NCBI RefSeq assembly: GCF_006438955.1
Contig: NZ_RCZK01000004.1
Location: 186,001-250,000 of the forward strand
DNA: 64,000 bases
Direction of reading: 5' to 3'
Source: Sphingomonas oligophenolica
GTDB lineage: Bacteria; Pseudomonadota; Alphaproteobacteria; Sphingomonadales; Sphingomonadaceae
The notes under the pieces were generated by a model. The model worked only from the letters and a program-made list of their open reading frames with translations. It ran no database searches and was not told the origin of the DNA. Each line of letters opens with the position of its first letter. Positions within the stretch are counted from its first letter, which is position 1. Below, piece after piece: positions 1 to 8,348 of the stretch. A program made the position numbers and the translations under genes.

Positions 1-438
1 GACAGCGAGCGTAACCCGGCGGGCATCCCCCAGGGGTTCCGCAACAACAAGCTCAACGGCAGCCTGGTTCAGGGCATCGCCGGGGTGAATATTCCGCTCG
101 GACCAGTGTTCGTCGGCGCCGAAGGCAACGTCGCCAAGGGCGTGTCGGGCGACATCGATTGGGAATATGGCGCCGCGGGCCGGTTCGGCTTCCGCGCGGG
201 TGAGAGCGGCTTGTTCTACGGCAAGGTCGGTTATCAGTGGGTCAATTTCGACAAGCGCGCACCGACCAACCGCGACTATAACGACGTGACCTATGGCGTC
301 GGCGCCGAATTCGGGCCGAAGGACATCGGGCTCGGCGGGCTGACCGGCAACGCCGGCTTCCGCATCCGCACCGAGGTGTCGACGTTCGGCGCGGCGCACA
401 GCTTCCGCCCGATGGCGGGGATCGTGACGCACTTCTAA
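1..438 (+). CDS. Outer-membrane beta-barrel protein, C-terminal part (5' end outside window)
   Basis: The reading frame is open from base 1 and ends at 438, so the gene starts upstream of the window. The visible 145 residues alternate polar and hydrophobic positions and are rich in Gly, Tyr and Phe, with segments such as GLFYGKVGYQW and YGVGAEFG that read as beta strands. The protein ends in Phe (VTHF), the usual C-terminal signature for BAM-dependent outer-membrane barrels. It probably belongs to the small porin/opacity-like family (about 200 residues, eight strands). The GTG at 85 is internal to the frame and is unlikely to be the true start. The cargo or function cannot be told from this fragment. 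Confidence 0.75.
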   Translation, partial: DSERNPAGIPQGFRNNKLNGSLVQGIAGVNIPLGPVFVGAEGNVAKGVSGDIDWEYGAAGRFGFRAGESGLFYGKVGYQWVNFDKRAPTNRDYNDVTYGVGAEFGPKDIGLGGLTGNAGFRIRTEVSTFGAAHSFRPMAGIVTHF

Positions 439-500
439 GCGCACGCGGCAATGCAAGAGGGGGCGGGGTGTGGCACTGGCCATGCCCCGCCCTTTTTGCG

Positions 501-935
501 TCAGGCGAAGCCGTCGCGCCGCTCGCGTGGGGCGCAGCGGATCAGCCGCGAGGTAGCGACCGCGGCCTGGCGGTGGACGACCGCGGCGCGATACGCGTCG
601 TCGGTGACCATCTCGAGAAACGCGGCGGCGGTGGGATAGCGCGCGACGAAGGCGGTGTGCCACACTTCGTCGGCGGGGCCGATCAGGACGAGTGCGGGAT
701 CGCCCGACCAGACCACGGTGCCGCCGATGCGCGCGAAGACCGGGCCGCTCGCCTTGCCGTAATGACGATAGGCCTCCGCGCCTGTCAGTTGCTCCGCGGC
801 GCAGGCATGGTCGGCGGGATAGACGGCGGCATCGCGGAAGCGGACGAGGTTGAGCATCTCGATCGGCGTGTCGCGGGGGAGAGATTTGAACGCGTCGAAT
901 GCGGCGCGATCGGGGTCGATATGGGTGTGGGTCAT
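501..935 (-). CDS. DUF1330 domain protein
   Basis: A 144-residue protein of the dimeric alpha/beta-barrel DUF1330 family. The conserved EMLNLVRFRD core near the N-terminus, GAEAYRHYGKASGP in the middle and FVARYPTAAAFLEMVTDDAY near the C-terminus are typical. The ATG at 935 (MTHTHIDP) is preferred over an upstream start at 971 because a GAGGAC ribosome-binding sequence precedes it and the family begins close to this point. Members are cytosolic ferredoxin-fold proteins without an agreed biochemical role. The gene stands alone between unrelated neighbours. Confidence 0.8.
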   Translation of the reverse strand: MTHTHIDPDRAAFDAFKSLPRDTPIEMLNLVRFRDAAVYPADHACAAEQLTGAEAYRHYGKASGPVFARIGGTVVWSGDPALVLIGPADEVWHTAFVARYPTAAAFLEMVTDDAYRAAVVHRQAAVATSRLIRCAPRERRDGFA

Positions 936-1089
936 CGTCGTGTCCTCGCCTGATCGGGATCGGAAGTTCACGGAAGGTCACGCCACGGCGCGATCTCGTT
1001 GACGATGATCCGCATCCGGGATGCCCACCACCGAGCCCCGGCGACTATCAAGCACAGGTTTTCCAACTTTTGAAGGGCCGGTGGCTCAC

Positions 1090-1117
1090 CGTGCTTCGAC
1101 AGGCTCAGCACGAACGG
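1090..1117. repeat. Short intergenic palindromic repeat unit
   Basis: The stretch contains arms CGTGCT and AGCACG around a centre reading TCGACAGGCTC, followed by GAACGG. The same core (CTTCG, AAGCTCAGCACGAACGG) recurs inside the longer palindrome at 8962-9011. Copies of this REP-like motif are common between genes in sphingomonads (general knowledge). It sits in the gap between the DUF1330 gene and the small gene at 1140, so it could be a transcription-ending hairpin as well as a repeat. Confidence 0.55.
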
Positions 1118-1139
1118 CGTAGTGTACGGTTGTAGCGCG

Positions 1140-1346
1140 CTAACTGCCGAAGTCGTTGAGGATCGACGCGACATCGGCGGCGTTGAAGGCGTCGCCATCG
1201 GCATCTTTCGGAGCGGGGGCCGCGCCGTTGGTGGCGGGCTTGGCGGTCGGGGCCGAATCGGCGACGTCGACCGCCATCCAGATGATCCCGGCGGCCCACA
1301 ACAGCGCGCTCCAGCGGCTTCGGAACAGGCGGGCGGATGGCATCAT
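1140..1346 (-). CDS. Small hypothetical protein with one hydrophobic segment
   Basis: A possible 68-residue protein starting MMPSARLFRSRW. A single hydrophobic segment (LLWAAGIIWMAV) follows the basic N-terminus, then an Ala/Pro-rich linker and a C-terminal EF-hand-flavoured piece (DADGDAFNAADVASIL). No ribosome-binding site is obvious before the tandem ATG codons at 1343-1346, and an earlier in-frame start at 1376 exists. The layout suggests an inner-membrane-anchored small protein. The family is not recognised and the call rests mainly on protein-like composition. Confidence 0.4.
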   Translation of the reverse strand: MMPSARLFRSRWSALLWAAGIIWMAVDVADSAPTAKPATNGAAPAPKDADGDAFNAADVASILNDFGS

Positions 1347-1423
1347 CGTGCCGCTATGCGCGCCAAAGCGTTGCACGCGGGTTGCGGGAATTGGTTAAGG
1401 CGCTGGGGTTAAGCGGGCGGCGG

Positions 1424-1612
1424 TCAGTCGTCGTGGTGGCGGCGGCCATCGGGTTCGCGCGCGACGCCCTTGAACGGATCGGCGTCGGATTTGACATCCA
1501 TGAAGCGCCCGGTGGCGCGGTCGCGCTTGGTCCAGTGACCATCGGGGCGCGCAACCTGGGTGCGGTCGTCGACCGATCCGATCCGATAGCCCTCGCCAGT
1601 GTTCTCCGCCAT
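1424..1612 (-). CDS. Conserved small hydrophilic protein
   Basis: A 62-residue, highly charged protein starting MAENTGEGYRIG and ending GRRHHDD. The frame is open upstream to 1795, but the ATG at 1612 is preceded by a good AAGGAG ribosome-binding sequence, so this start is chosen. The internal motif GHWTKRDRATGRFMDVK resembles short conserved proteins seen across sphingomonads and rhizobia, which often have a DRATG-like central element. The function is unknown. It is likely a free-standing cytosolic gene. Confidence 0.65.
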   Translation of the reverse strand: MAENTGEGYRIGSVDDRTQVARPDGHWTKRDRATGRFMDVKSDADPFKGVAREPDGRRHHDD

Positions 1613-1907
1613 GTCGGCTCTCCTTCTCCCCCACCAACGCATGGGCGGCGAAAACGATTCACTTCGATCAAGATTGACGGTGCGAAGTTGACGACTTTGA
1701 TACGGAATCGCGTGTTTGTCGGGGCCGATCGTTTCCATTTTCGTTATAATCCGCGCTGTGGACGTGAGGGCGGGCGTGGGTGATGGGCTGAGCATGGCGG
1801 CGGCTCGATCGATGCGGATGGAGCGGGGCAGGTTAGCCCTCGCGGGGCGTGTAGGACAGCGGTTGGGGCCGGTTTAGCGCGGTGTTAAGGCGGCGCAGGA
1901 TCGCGCG

Positions 1908-2468
1908 ATGGTTCACCCGCGCGATCTCGTCAGCCCGCCGTCGCGGTTTCGGTCCCGACGCCGATATCGGCGCGCGGGCTGGGGCGTTTCGGCCGGCGAG
2001 CTGCGGCTGGTCGTGCTGGCGGGGGTGGCGATCGGGCTGGCGGTGCCGGGGGCCGATTGGTGGCGCGGCGCGGCGCCGGTGAGCATCGTGAGCACCGCGG
2101 GGACCGCGGACGCGGCGGGCGTGGTCCGGTCGTTCGGCCAGTGCCACACCGGGGGCGGGATCGACTGCGTCGTCGATGGCGACACCTTCTGGATCGACGG
2201 CGAGAAGATCCGCGTCGCGGACATCGACGCCCCCGAGACGCACCCGTCGCGCTGCGCCGAAGAAGCGCGGCTGGGCAATGCCGCGACCGACCGGCTGCAG
2301 GCGCTGCTCAACGCGGGGCCGGTAACCCTGATGTCGGTCGACCGCGATACCGACCGCTATGGCCGCAAGCTGCGGGTGGTCGAGCGGGGTGGGGTGTCGC
2401 TGGGCGATATGCTGGTCAACGAAGGGCTGGCGCGGCCGTGGGAGGGGCGGCGACAGCCCTGGTGTTGA
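1908..2468 (+). CDS. Thermonuclease family protein (SNase-like), membrane-anchored or secreted
   Basis: A 186-residue protein with a basic N-terminus, one hydrophobic segment at about 33-48, and an SNase OB-fold domain at about 80-185. The catalytic triad of staphylococcal nuclease is visible: Arg102 in KIRVADIDAPE, Glu110 eight residues later, and Arg153 in RYGRKLR. Asp90, Asp92 and Asp107 can supply the calcium site. This predicts calcium-dependent cleavage of DNA or RNA outside the cytoplasm. The exact start is uncertain because several in-frame codons lie in the basic leader. The protein ends shortly after WEGRRQPWC, shorter than many homologues but with the core intact. Confidence 0.85.
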   Translation: MVHPRDLVSPPSRFRSRRRYRRAGWGVSAGELRLVVLAGVAIGLAVPGADWWRGAAPVSIVSTAGTADAAGVVRSFGQCHTGGGIDCVVDGDTFWIDGEKIRVADIDAPETHPSRCAEEARLGNAATDRLQALLNAGPVTLMSVDRDTDRYGRKLRVVERGGVSLGDMLVNEGLARPWEGRRQPWC

Positions 2469-2544
2469 GGGTGCGTCCGTGGGCGTTATCCCTAACTGGG
2501 AATCCCAAATCGGTTCAATCAATCAGAAAACTAATTTAAGTCGG

Positions 2545-2856
2545 CGGATCATCACTGCGCTGTCGAGCGAGACCGCGGCAACGGCGCGGCTAGCCGTGCG
2601 CGTCGCGCCGTTCCCGATTCTGATCCGAACCGCCAACGGGACGGTTCCCGCGCAGACCGCGGTCGTCCCGACCGTGCGGGTCGGCAACGTTGTCACGCAC
2701 GACCTGCCCGTCGTCGTCTCGCCCGCGTTCGGCGACATGAACGTGGTGGGGATGAATTTCCTGTCGCGGCTGAAGGGATGGCGGGTCGAGGACGGCGCGC
2801 TGATCCCGACGCCGCATCGTTCACAACGAGCTTCCCAAACCGGAGTTACCCGATGA
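2545..2856 (+). pseudogene. Truncated retropepsin-like aspartic protease (TIGR02281 type), C-terminal part only
   Basis: The frame encodes ITALSSETAATARL, then LIRTANGTV, VRVGNVVTHDLPVVV and GMNFLSRLKGWRVEDG. These are the middle and C-terminal landmarks of the clan-AA protease family TIGR02281, which has a membrane anchor and a DTGAS active site in intact members. Here the homology begins right where the DTGAS loop should be, so the catalytic Asp and the anchor are gone. The frame runs upstream only into the thermonuclease gene in a different phase, with no credible start. I read it as a gene remnant left by a deletion. Confidence 0.55.
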
Positions 2857-3098
2857 TCCTGCCTGCCCGGCTGGCCGCCGCGCTGGGTGGCGCGACCGGT
2901 ATACCCGCAGCGTCGCCGTTACGACGTGGCGTTCGCCTCGATCGCGATCGGGGATGCGGCGATGCAGGTGGCGCAACGCGCGCGGATTTGCGGGCAGGCG
3001 GGCAATGCGGCGTCGTTCGAACAGTCGGTGCTGAAGCGCGATCCGGTGCTTTCCGACGCGGCCCCCCCCGCTCGTGCGGGGTCGGGTCGTCCGAGCTT
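2853..3098 (+). pseudogene. Possible frameshifted small gene
   Basis: An ATG at 2853 follows a GGAG sequence and begins MILPARLAAALGG, but that frame soon becomes Arg-rich and loses protein character. A second frame over 2920-3060 reads protein-like (VAFASIAIGDAAMQVAQ, then ICGQAGNAASFEQSVLKRD). The two halves would join with one frameshift near 2900. The family is not recognised. The region may be decayed coding DNA continuous with the protease remnant upstream, or simply non-coding. Confidence 0.22.
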
Positions 3099-3887
3099 TC
3101 ACGCGTCGATGCTGGTCCCCGCCTGCGCGTTCACTAGCCCGCCGTCGACCACCAGCGTGTCGCCGACGACATAGTCGCTGGCGCGGCTAGCGAGGAAGAT
3201 CGCGGCGCCTGCCATGTCCTCGTCGGTGCCGATCCGGCGCATCGGGATACGCTTGGCGACCTCGTCACCATGATCGCGCGCGGCGCGGTTCATCTCGCTC
3301 GCGAACGCGCCCGGCGCCAGGCTGGTACAGATGATCGCGTCCTCGATCAGCCGCGCTGCCATCCGCTTGGTGAGGTAGATCAGCGCCGATTTCGACGCGT
3401 GATAGCTGTACGTCTCCCACGGGTTGAGCCGTAGCCCGTCGATCGAGGTGATGTTGATGACCTTCGACGGCGCGTCATAGCTCGCGCGCGCTTTAAGCAT
3501 CCCGTGGAGCGCCTGGGTGAGGAAAAAGGGCGATTTGACGTTGAGGTCCATGACCTTGTCCCAGCCCTTTTCGGGGAAATCCGCGAACGGTTCGCCCCAC
3601 GCCGCGCCCGCGTTGTTGACGAGGATGTCGAGGTGATCTTCATGCTCCGCGAGCTTGGCGGCGAGCGCCTTGCAGCCGTCGACCGTTGCGACGTCCATCG
3701 GCAGCGCGATGCAGTTCGACCCGAGCTCGGCGGCGGCCTCGTCGCACGCCGCGGCCTTGCGCGACGAGATGTAGACCTTCGCGCCCTGCGCGATATAGCC
3801 CGCCGCGATCATCTTGCCGATCCCGCGCGATCCACCGGTGATCAGCGCGACGCGCCCTTCGAGGCTGAAGAATTTGCTCGTGTCCAT
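3099..3887 (-). CDS. SDR family oxidoreductase
   Basis: A 262-residue classical short-chain dehydrogenase. The cofactor motif TGGSRGIG lies at 17-24, NNAG at 91-94, and the catalytic residues are Ser148, Tyr162 and Lys166 (YSYHASK). The start at 3887 (MDTSKFF) follows a GGGAGA ribosome-binding sequence, and the upstream extension to 3953 reads like repeat DNA. The lack of an acidic residue after the second strand (YISSRK) suggests NADPH use. It lies downstream of the acyl-CoA dehydrogenase on the same strand, separated by a hairpin-rich 120-bp gap, which hints at fatty-acid or branched-acid metabolism. The substrate cannot be assigned. Confidence 0.9.
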   Translation of the reverse strand: MDTSKFFSLEGRVALITGGSRGIGKMIAAGYIAQGAKVYISSRKAAACDEAAAELGSNCIALPMDVATVDGCKALAAKLAEHEDHLDILVNNAGAAWGEPFADFPEKGWDKVMDLNVKSPFFLTQALHGMLKARASYDAPSKVINITSIDGLRLNPWETYSYHASKSALIYLTKRMAARLIEDAIICTSLAPGAFASEMNRAARDHGDEVAKRIPMRRIGTDEDMAGAAIFLASRASDYVVGDTLVVDGGLVNAQAGTSIDA

Positions 3888-3895
3888 GTTTCTCT

Positions 3896-4003
3896 CCCTC
3901 TCCCTTTTGGGGAGAGGGCCGGGGAAAGGGGCAGTCCCTCCGATCCGGCCCATTGTTCGCGTGTCGACTGCCCTCTCCCAACCCTCTCCCCGGGGGGAGA
4001 GGG
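3896..4003. repeat. Pair of GGGAGAGGG hairpin repeats
   Basis: Two palindromes lie in the gap between the acyl-CoA dehydrogenase stop and the SDR start. The first pairs CCCTCTCCC (3896-3904) with GGGAGAGGG (3910-3918). The second pairs CCCTCTCCCC (3982-3991) with GGGGAGAGGG (3994-4003). Such C/T-rich palindrome pairs are widespread intergenic repeats in Gram-negative genomes. On the minus strand they directly follow the dehydrogenase stop, so they could also slow or end its transcription. Confidence 0.6.
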
Positions 4004-4010
4004 CTATGCG

Positions 4011-5156
4011 TTAACCCCCGCGTTTGATCGTTTCGCGCGCGATGATGATCTGCTGGATCTGGCTGGTGCCTTCGTAGATCCGGAACAGCCGCACGTCGCG
4101 GTACAGCCGCTCGATCCCGTAATCGGCGATGTAGCCCGCGCCGCCGTAGATCTGGACGGCCTTGTCGGCAACGCGGCCGACCATCTCGGACGCGAAATAT
4201 TTGGCCGCCGCGCTTTCGAGGACGACATCCTCGCCGCGATCCTTCCTGGCGGCGGTTTCCATGACCAGCGCACGCGCGGCGAGCGATTCGGTCTTCATGT
4301 CGGCGATCATGCCCTGGATCAGCTGGTGCTCGGCGATTGGCTTGCCGAATTGCTGACGCTCGGTGGCGTAGGCCACGCTGTCCGCGATCAGCCGCTCGGC
4401 GACGCCGACGCACACCGCGCTGATGTGAAGCCGCCCGCGGTCGAGCACGCGCATCGCGATCTTGAAGCCTTCGCCCTCCGCGCCGAGTCGGTTGGCGGCG
4501 GGGACGGGGACGTCGTCGAAATTGACGTCGGCGACCTTCGCGCCCTTTTGCCCCATCTTCTTTTCGGGTTCGCCGATCGTGATCCCGGGCAGGTCGCGGG
4601 GGACGAGGAAGGCGGAGACACCGCGCGCACCCTTTTCCTCGCCGGTCCGCGCCATCACCGTGAAGAGTTGCGCCTTGTCGGCGTTGGTGATGTAGCGTTT
4701 GGTGCCGGTCAGCCGATAAACGTCGCCATCCTTGACGGCGCGCGTTTTCACCGCGCCCGAATCGCTGCCGACATCGGGTTCGGTGAGCGCGAAGCTCGTG
4801 ACGATGTCGCCACTCGCGATCCGGGGCAGCCATGCGGATTTCTGCGCGTCGTTGCCCGCCATGACGAGGCCTTGGCTGCCGATCCCGACATTGGTGCCGA
4901 AGCTCGACCGGAAGGCCGGGGTCGTCCGGCCCATCTCGATCGCGACGCGACATTCCTCCGCCATCGTCAGGCCGAGCCCGCCATATTCTTCGGCGATCGA
5001 CAGGCCGTACAGACCCATGTCCTTCATCTCTTGCGCGAGATCGGCGGGGATTGCGTCGTTCTCCTCGACCACCGCCTCGAGTGGGCGCAGCCGTTCGGCG
5101 ACGAACCGACGGATCGTGTCGATCAGCGCGTCGAAGGTTTCGGGGTCGAGGGCCAT
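4011..5156 (-). CDS. Acyl-CoA dehydrogenase
   Basis: A 381-residue FAD-dependent acyl-CoA dehydrogenase, full length for the family. The N-terminal helical domain, a mid-section with FALTEPDVGSDSG (FAD/substrate contact) and the C-terminal domain are all present. The likely catalytic base is Glu362 in RIYEGTSQIQQ, the position used by short-chain and branched-chain enzymes. The reaction is alpha,beta-dehydrogenation of an acyl-CoA with electrons passed to ETF. The ATG at 5156 is the natural start (MALDPETFDAL). It faces a divergent SDR and transporter pair. The chain-length preference is unknown. Confidence 0.93.
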   Translation of the reverse strand: MALDPETFDALIDTIRRFVAERLRPLEAVVEENDAIPADLAQEMKDMGLYGLSIAEEYGGLGLTMAEECRVAIEMGRTTPAFRSSFGTNVGIGSQGLVMAGNDAQKSAWLPRIASGDIVTSFALTEPDVGSDSGAVKTRAVKDGDVYRLTGTKRYITNADKAQLFTVMARTGEEKGARGVSAFLVPRDLPGITIGEPEKKMGQKGAKVADVNFDDVPVPAANRLGAEGEGFKIAMRVLDRGRLHISAVCVGVAERLIADSVAYATERQQFGKPIAEHQLIQGMIADMKTESLAARALVMETAARKDRGEDVVLESAAAKYFASEMVGRVADKAVQIYGGAGYIADYGIERLYRDVRLFRIYEGTSQIQQIIIARETIKRGG

Positions 5157-5297
5157 GCTGTCCTTCCTGTCGGTTGCGCTTGCCTACCGACCGCACGCGC
5201 GTCTCGCAAACCCATTATTCGAAGCTCGGCCTGACGCACGTCGATTGACCGCGGCTAGCGCCATACTATGGTTGGCAAAAATGAAATGGAGAGAGTG

Positions 5298-6125
5298 ATG
5301 CGGTTGAAGGATAAGCGCGCCGTCGTGACCGGTGGTGCCTCGGGGATCGGGCGAGCCACCGCGCTCAGGTTCGTCGACGAAGGAGCGTTCGTGCTGGTCG
5401 GCGACGTCGACGCGGCGGGGGGTAGCGCACTCGCCGAGGAATCGAACGGGCGGATCGCGTTCCGGCATACCGACGTCACCGATGCAGGCGCGATCGAATC
5501 GCTGATGCAGACGTGTCATGACGGGGGCGGGCTCGATATCGTGTTCAACAACGCGGGCGCGGGCGGCGCGCGCGAACCGATCGACGAGGTCGCACCCGAC
5601 GATTGGGACCGGACGATGGCGCTGCTGCTGCGATCGGTCGCGCTCGGGATTCGCTATGCCGCGCCGCTGATCGCTCAGCGCGGTGGCGGCGCGATCGTCA
5701 ACACATCGTCGGTGTCGGCGCTCGGCACCGGCTACGCACCGACCGCCTATTCGACCGCGAAGGCGGGCGTGCTCCACCTCACCAAGATGGCGGCGGCCAA
5801 CCTCGCCAAGGACAGCATCCGCGTCAACGCGGTGGTGCCGGGGTTCATCACCACCAATATCTTCACCCGCCACCTCGACGTGGGCGAAGACACGCGTGCG
5901 CAGGCGAATGCGATGATCGCAGGCGCCGCCGCGGATGCGCAACCGATCCGGCGCGCGGGCCGACCCGAGGATATCGCCGCCGCGGTCGCATTTCTGGCCA
6001 GCGACGATGCCTCGTTTGTCACCGGCACGCACATCCTGGTCGACGGCGGGCTGACGATCGGCACGCGCGCGAGCTGGGATCCGACGCAGCCTAACCTGCT
6101 GTCCGCGCTCGACGCGCTGCAGTGA
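5298..6125 (+). CDS. SDR family oxidoreductase, probably NAD-dependent
   Basis: A 275-residue short-chain dehydrogenase. TGGASGIG is at 11-18, Asp36 at the end of the second strand favours NAD, NNAG is at 84-87, and the catalytic residues are Ser138, Tyr151 and Lys155. The ATG at 5298 is chosen because GGAGAG lies just upstream, although the frame is open from 5268. The stop overlaps the GTG start of the next gene (GTGA at 6122-6125), so the two are translationally coupled. A role in oxidising the sugar or polyol brought in by that transporter is plausible but unproven. Confidence 0.9.
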   Translation: MRLKDKRAVVTGGASGIGRATALRFVDEGAFVLVGDVDAAGGSALAEESNGRIAFRHTDVTDAGAIESLMQTCHDGGGLDIVFNNAGAGGAREPIDEVAPDDWDRTMALLLRSVALGIRYAAPLIAQRGGGAIVNTSSVSALGTGYAPTAYSTAKAGVLHLTKMAAANLAKDSIRVNAVVPGFITTNIFTRHLDVGEDTRAQANAMIAGAAADAQPIRRAGRPEDIAAAVAFLASDDASFVTGTHILVDGGLTIGTRASWDPTQPNLLSALDALQ

Positions 6126-7582
6126 GTTCCGCCCCGATCCCGCCCGCGCGGCGGCTCGCGACGTCGGTCACCCTGAGCTACGGATTCGGGTCGGTTGCCT
6201 ATGGCGTGAAGGACGCCGGATTCGGCACCTTCCTGCTGATCTATTACAACCAGGTCATCGGCGTCGCGCCGGGGACGGTGGGGCTGGTGATCATGGCCGC
6301 GCTGGTGCTCGACGCGTTCGTCGATCCCGCGATCGGGATGTTTTCGGACCGGACGCAGAGCCGGTGGGGGCGGCGGCATCCATGGATGTACGCCAGCGCG
6401 CTGCCGATCGCGATCGGATGGCTGCTGCTGTGGAACCCGCCCGCATCGCTCGCCGAACCCGCCAAGCTGGTGTGGCTGTTCGTCACCGCGGTCGTCGTGC
6501 GCAGCGCGGTGAGTGCGTATGAGGTGCCGAGCCAGGCGCTGACCCCCGAACTCAGCCAGGATTACGACGAGCGCACCCGGATCACCGCCTATCGTTACCT
6601 GTTCGGCTGGATCGGCGGGCTGTCGATCCTGCTGCTCGCCTATCGCGTGTTCCTCGTCCCCTCGGCGCGCTATCCCAACGGGTTGCTCAACGCCGATGGT
6701 TATCACCATCTCGCCTTCGCCTCGGCGGGGCTGATGCTGGTCGCGATCCTGGTGTCGTCGCTCGGCACCCATCGCGAGATCGGACGCCTGCCCAAGGTCG
6801 CGATTGCCAAGCAGACGTTCGGCGCGAACCTCACCGAACTATGGGATACGATGCATAATCGCGGGTTCGTGATCCTGATGCTGGCGGGAGTGTGCGCCTA
6901 TACCAACCAGGGGATCAGCTACGCGCTGTCGACCTATTTCTACAATTATGTCTGGCAGTTTGCGCCATGGGCGCTGGGGCTGTTGCCACTCGCGCTGTTC
7001 GTCGGGGCGGGGGTTGCCTTCGTCGTGGCGCCACGGATCGGGCAGCGGACTAGCAAGCCGCGCGCGGCGTTCGTCTTCGTCATCGCCGCGATGCTGTTCC
7101 ACACCGCGCCCTACTGGCTCCGTTTCCTCGGCGTCCTGCCGCCGCCAGGATCGGTGGTGCTCGTCTCCATCCTGTTTCCGATCTTCGCGATGTCGACCGC
7201 GCTGAGCGTGTCGTCGTTCATCCTCGGTGCGTCGATGATGGCCGATGTGGTCGAGGATTCGCAGGCGCGCACCGGGCGGCGTAACGAGGGGGTGTTCTTC
7301 GCGGGATCGTTCTTCGTCCAGAAATGCACCTCGGGGATCGGGATCGCGGGCGCGGGGCTGATCCTGTTCCTGGCGCATTTCCCCAAGGCGGCGAAGGCGG
7401 GAACGGTGCCGGTGGAGACGCTCGACCGGCTGACGCTGCTGTTCATCGTCGTGTACGCGCTGCTGGCGCTGGCTGCGGCGGTGCTGTTCACGCGGTTTCC
7501 CTTCGGGCGTGCAGAGCATGATGCGCGGTTGATCCGGCTCGCCGAAGCCGCGGCGATGGACAAGGGCCCGATCAAACCCTGA
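6122..7582 (+). CDS. GPH-family (MelB-like) sugar:cation symporter
   Basis: A 486-residue, 12-helix inner-membrane carrier. The loop DPAIGMFSDRTQSRWGRRHPWM after helix 2 is the signature of the glycoside-pentoside-hexuronide:cation symporter family, where the first Asp helps bind the cation. It begins with GTG overlapping the SDR stop by four bases, so both are made together. Family members import disaccharides, glucuronides or related glycosides with Na+ or H+. Some homologues in sphingomonads sit in degradation clusters, but no glycosidase is adjacent here. The substrate is unknown. Confidence 0.88.
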   Translation: MSSAPIPPARRLATSVTLSYGFGSVAYGVKDAGFGTFLLIYYNQVIGVAPGTVGLVIMAALVLDAFVDPAIGMFSDRTQSRWGRRHPWMYASALPIAIGWLLLWNPPASLAEPAKLVWLFVTAVVVRSAVSAYEVPSQALTPELSQDYDERTRITAYRYLFGWIGGLSILLLAYRVFLVPSARYPNGLLNADGYHHLAFASAGLMLVAILVSSLGTHREIGRLPKVAIAKQTFGANLTELWDTMHNRGFVILMLAGVCAYTNQGISYALSTYFYNYVWQFAPWALGLLPLALFVGAGVAFVVAPRIGQRTSKPRAAFVFVIAAMLFHTAPYWLRFLGVLPPPGSVVLVSILFPIFAMSTALSVSSFILGASMMADVVEDSQARTGRRNEGVFFAGSFFVQKCTSGIGIAGAGLILFLAHFPKAAKAGTVPVETLDRLTLLFIVVYALLALAAAVLFTRFPFGRAEHDARLIRLAEAAAMDKGPIKP

Positions 7583-7768
7583 ACTTGGCGTGTTTTCGGG
7601 AGCGTTTGCGCTGAATAGGTCAGCTATTCCGCCTCGCTTCGTCGCGCGGTGAGCGGTTCATCGGGGGGCGAACACCGTTCACCCGAAAAGGTTCCCGCCG
7701 AGGTTGGTAATCGCAAAACCCTCGGCTAGCCCGAACTGGACAAACGGGTTTCAGGCCGGGGGGTCAAG

Positions 7769-8320
7769 ATGACGTTCAAGCAGTTGACGGCGCGGTTTGC
7801 GCTGGTGGTTTCGTGCATTCTGATGACGGCGGCTCCGGCCTCCGCGCGGTTCTGGCAATGCGCCCCCTATGCCCGCGAGATTTCTGGGGTCGATATCCAC
7901 GGCAACGCCAACACCTGGTGGAGCCAGGCCGCGGGTCATTACCAGCGCGGCGCGGCGCCCAAGGTCGGTGCGGTGATGGCGTTTGAATCGACCAGCCGGA
8001 TGCGCGTCGGTCATGTCGCGATGGTATCGAAGATCGTCAGCGATCGCGAAGTCCTGTTGACCCACGCCAACTGGTCACGCCCCGGAGGCATCGAAACCGG
8101 CGTCCGCGCAGTCGATGTCTCGGCGGCGGGCGACTGGAGCGAAGTGAAGGTCTGGTACGCGCCGCTCGGCGATCTCGGGACCTCCGCCTATCCCGTCCGC
8201 GGCTTCATCTACGCCGATGGCGCGCCCACGGTCGATACCGACGACGTCATCCCGCTGCCGACCGGCACGATCATCGCGACGTCGGCGAGCGTCCCGGTCG
8301 TCCCGGTGGCGGCGAACTGA
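7769..8320 (+). CDS. Secreted CHAP-domain protein
   Basis: A 183-residue protein with a signal peptide (about 1-26, ending APASA) and a CHAP domain. The catalytic cysteine is Cys31 in WQCAPYARE and the histidine is His82 in VGHVAMVS, both in the expected context. CHAP enzymes are amidases or endopeptidases acting on peptidoglycan, or more generally on gamma-glutamyl and glycyl bonds. Sphingomonads carry several such short secreted versions. The C-terminus after about residue 150 is a low-complexity Thr/Val tail. The gene is monocistronic, and its 186-bp upstream gap contains small hairpins but no clear promoter. Confidence 0.85.
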   Translation: MTFKQLTARFALVVSCILMTAAPASARFWQCAPYAREISGVDIHGNANTWWSQAAGHYQRGAAPKVGAVMAFESTSRMRVGHVAMVSKIVSDREVLLTHANWSRPGGIETGVRAVDVSAAGDWSEVKVWYAPLGDLGTSAYPVRGFIYADGAPTVDTDDVIPLPTGTIIATSASVPVVPVAAN

Positions 8321-8348
8321 CACCGCCACCGGCGACGCGGCGAGCAGG

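Noticed and set aside
3504-5234. 576-codon open frame on the plus strand opposite the SDR and acyl-CoA dehydrogenase
   Set aside because: It spans two clear genes on the other strand and an intergenic hairpin; its composition is that of a shadow frame.
7613-7629. Small hairpin GAATAG/CTATTC after the symporter gene as a terminator
   Set aside because: The stem is only six bp and no T-run follows.
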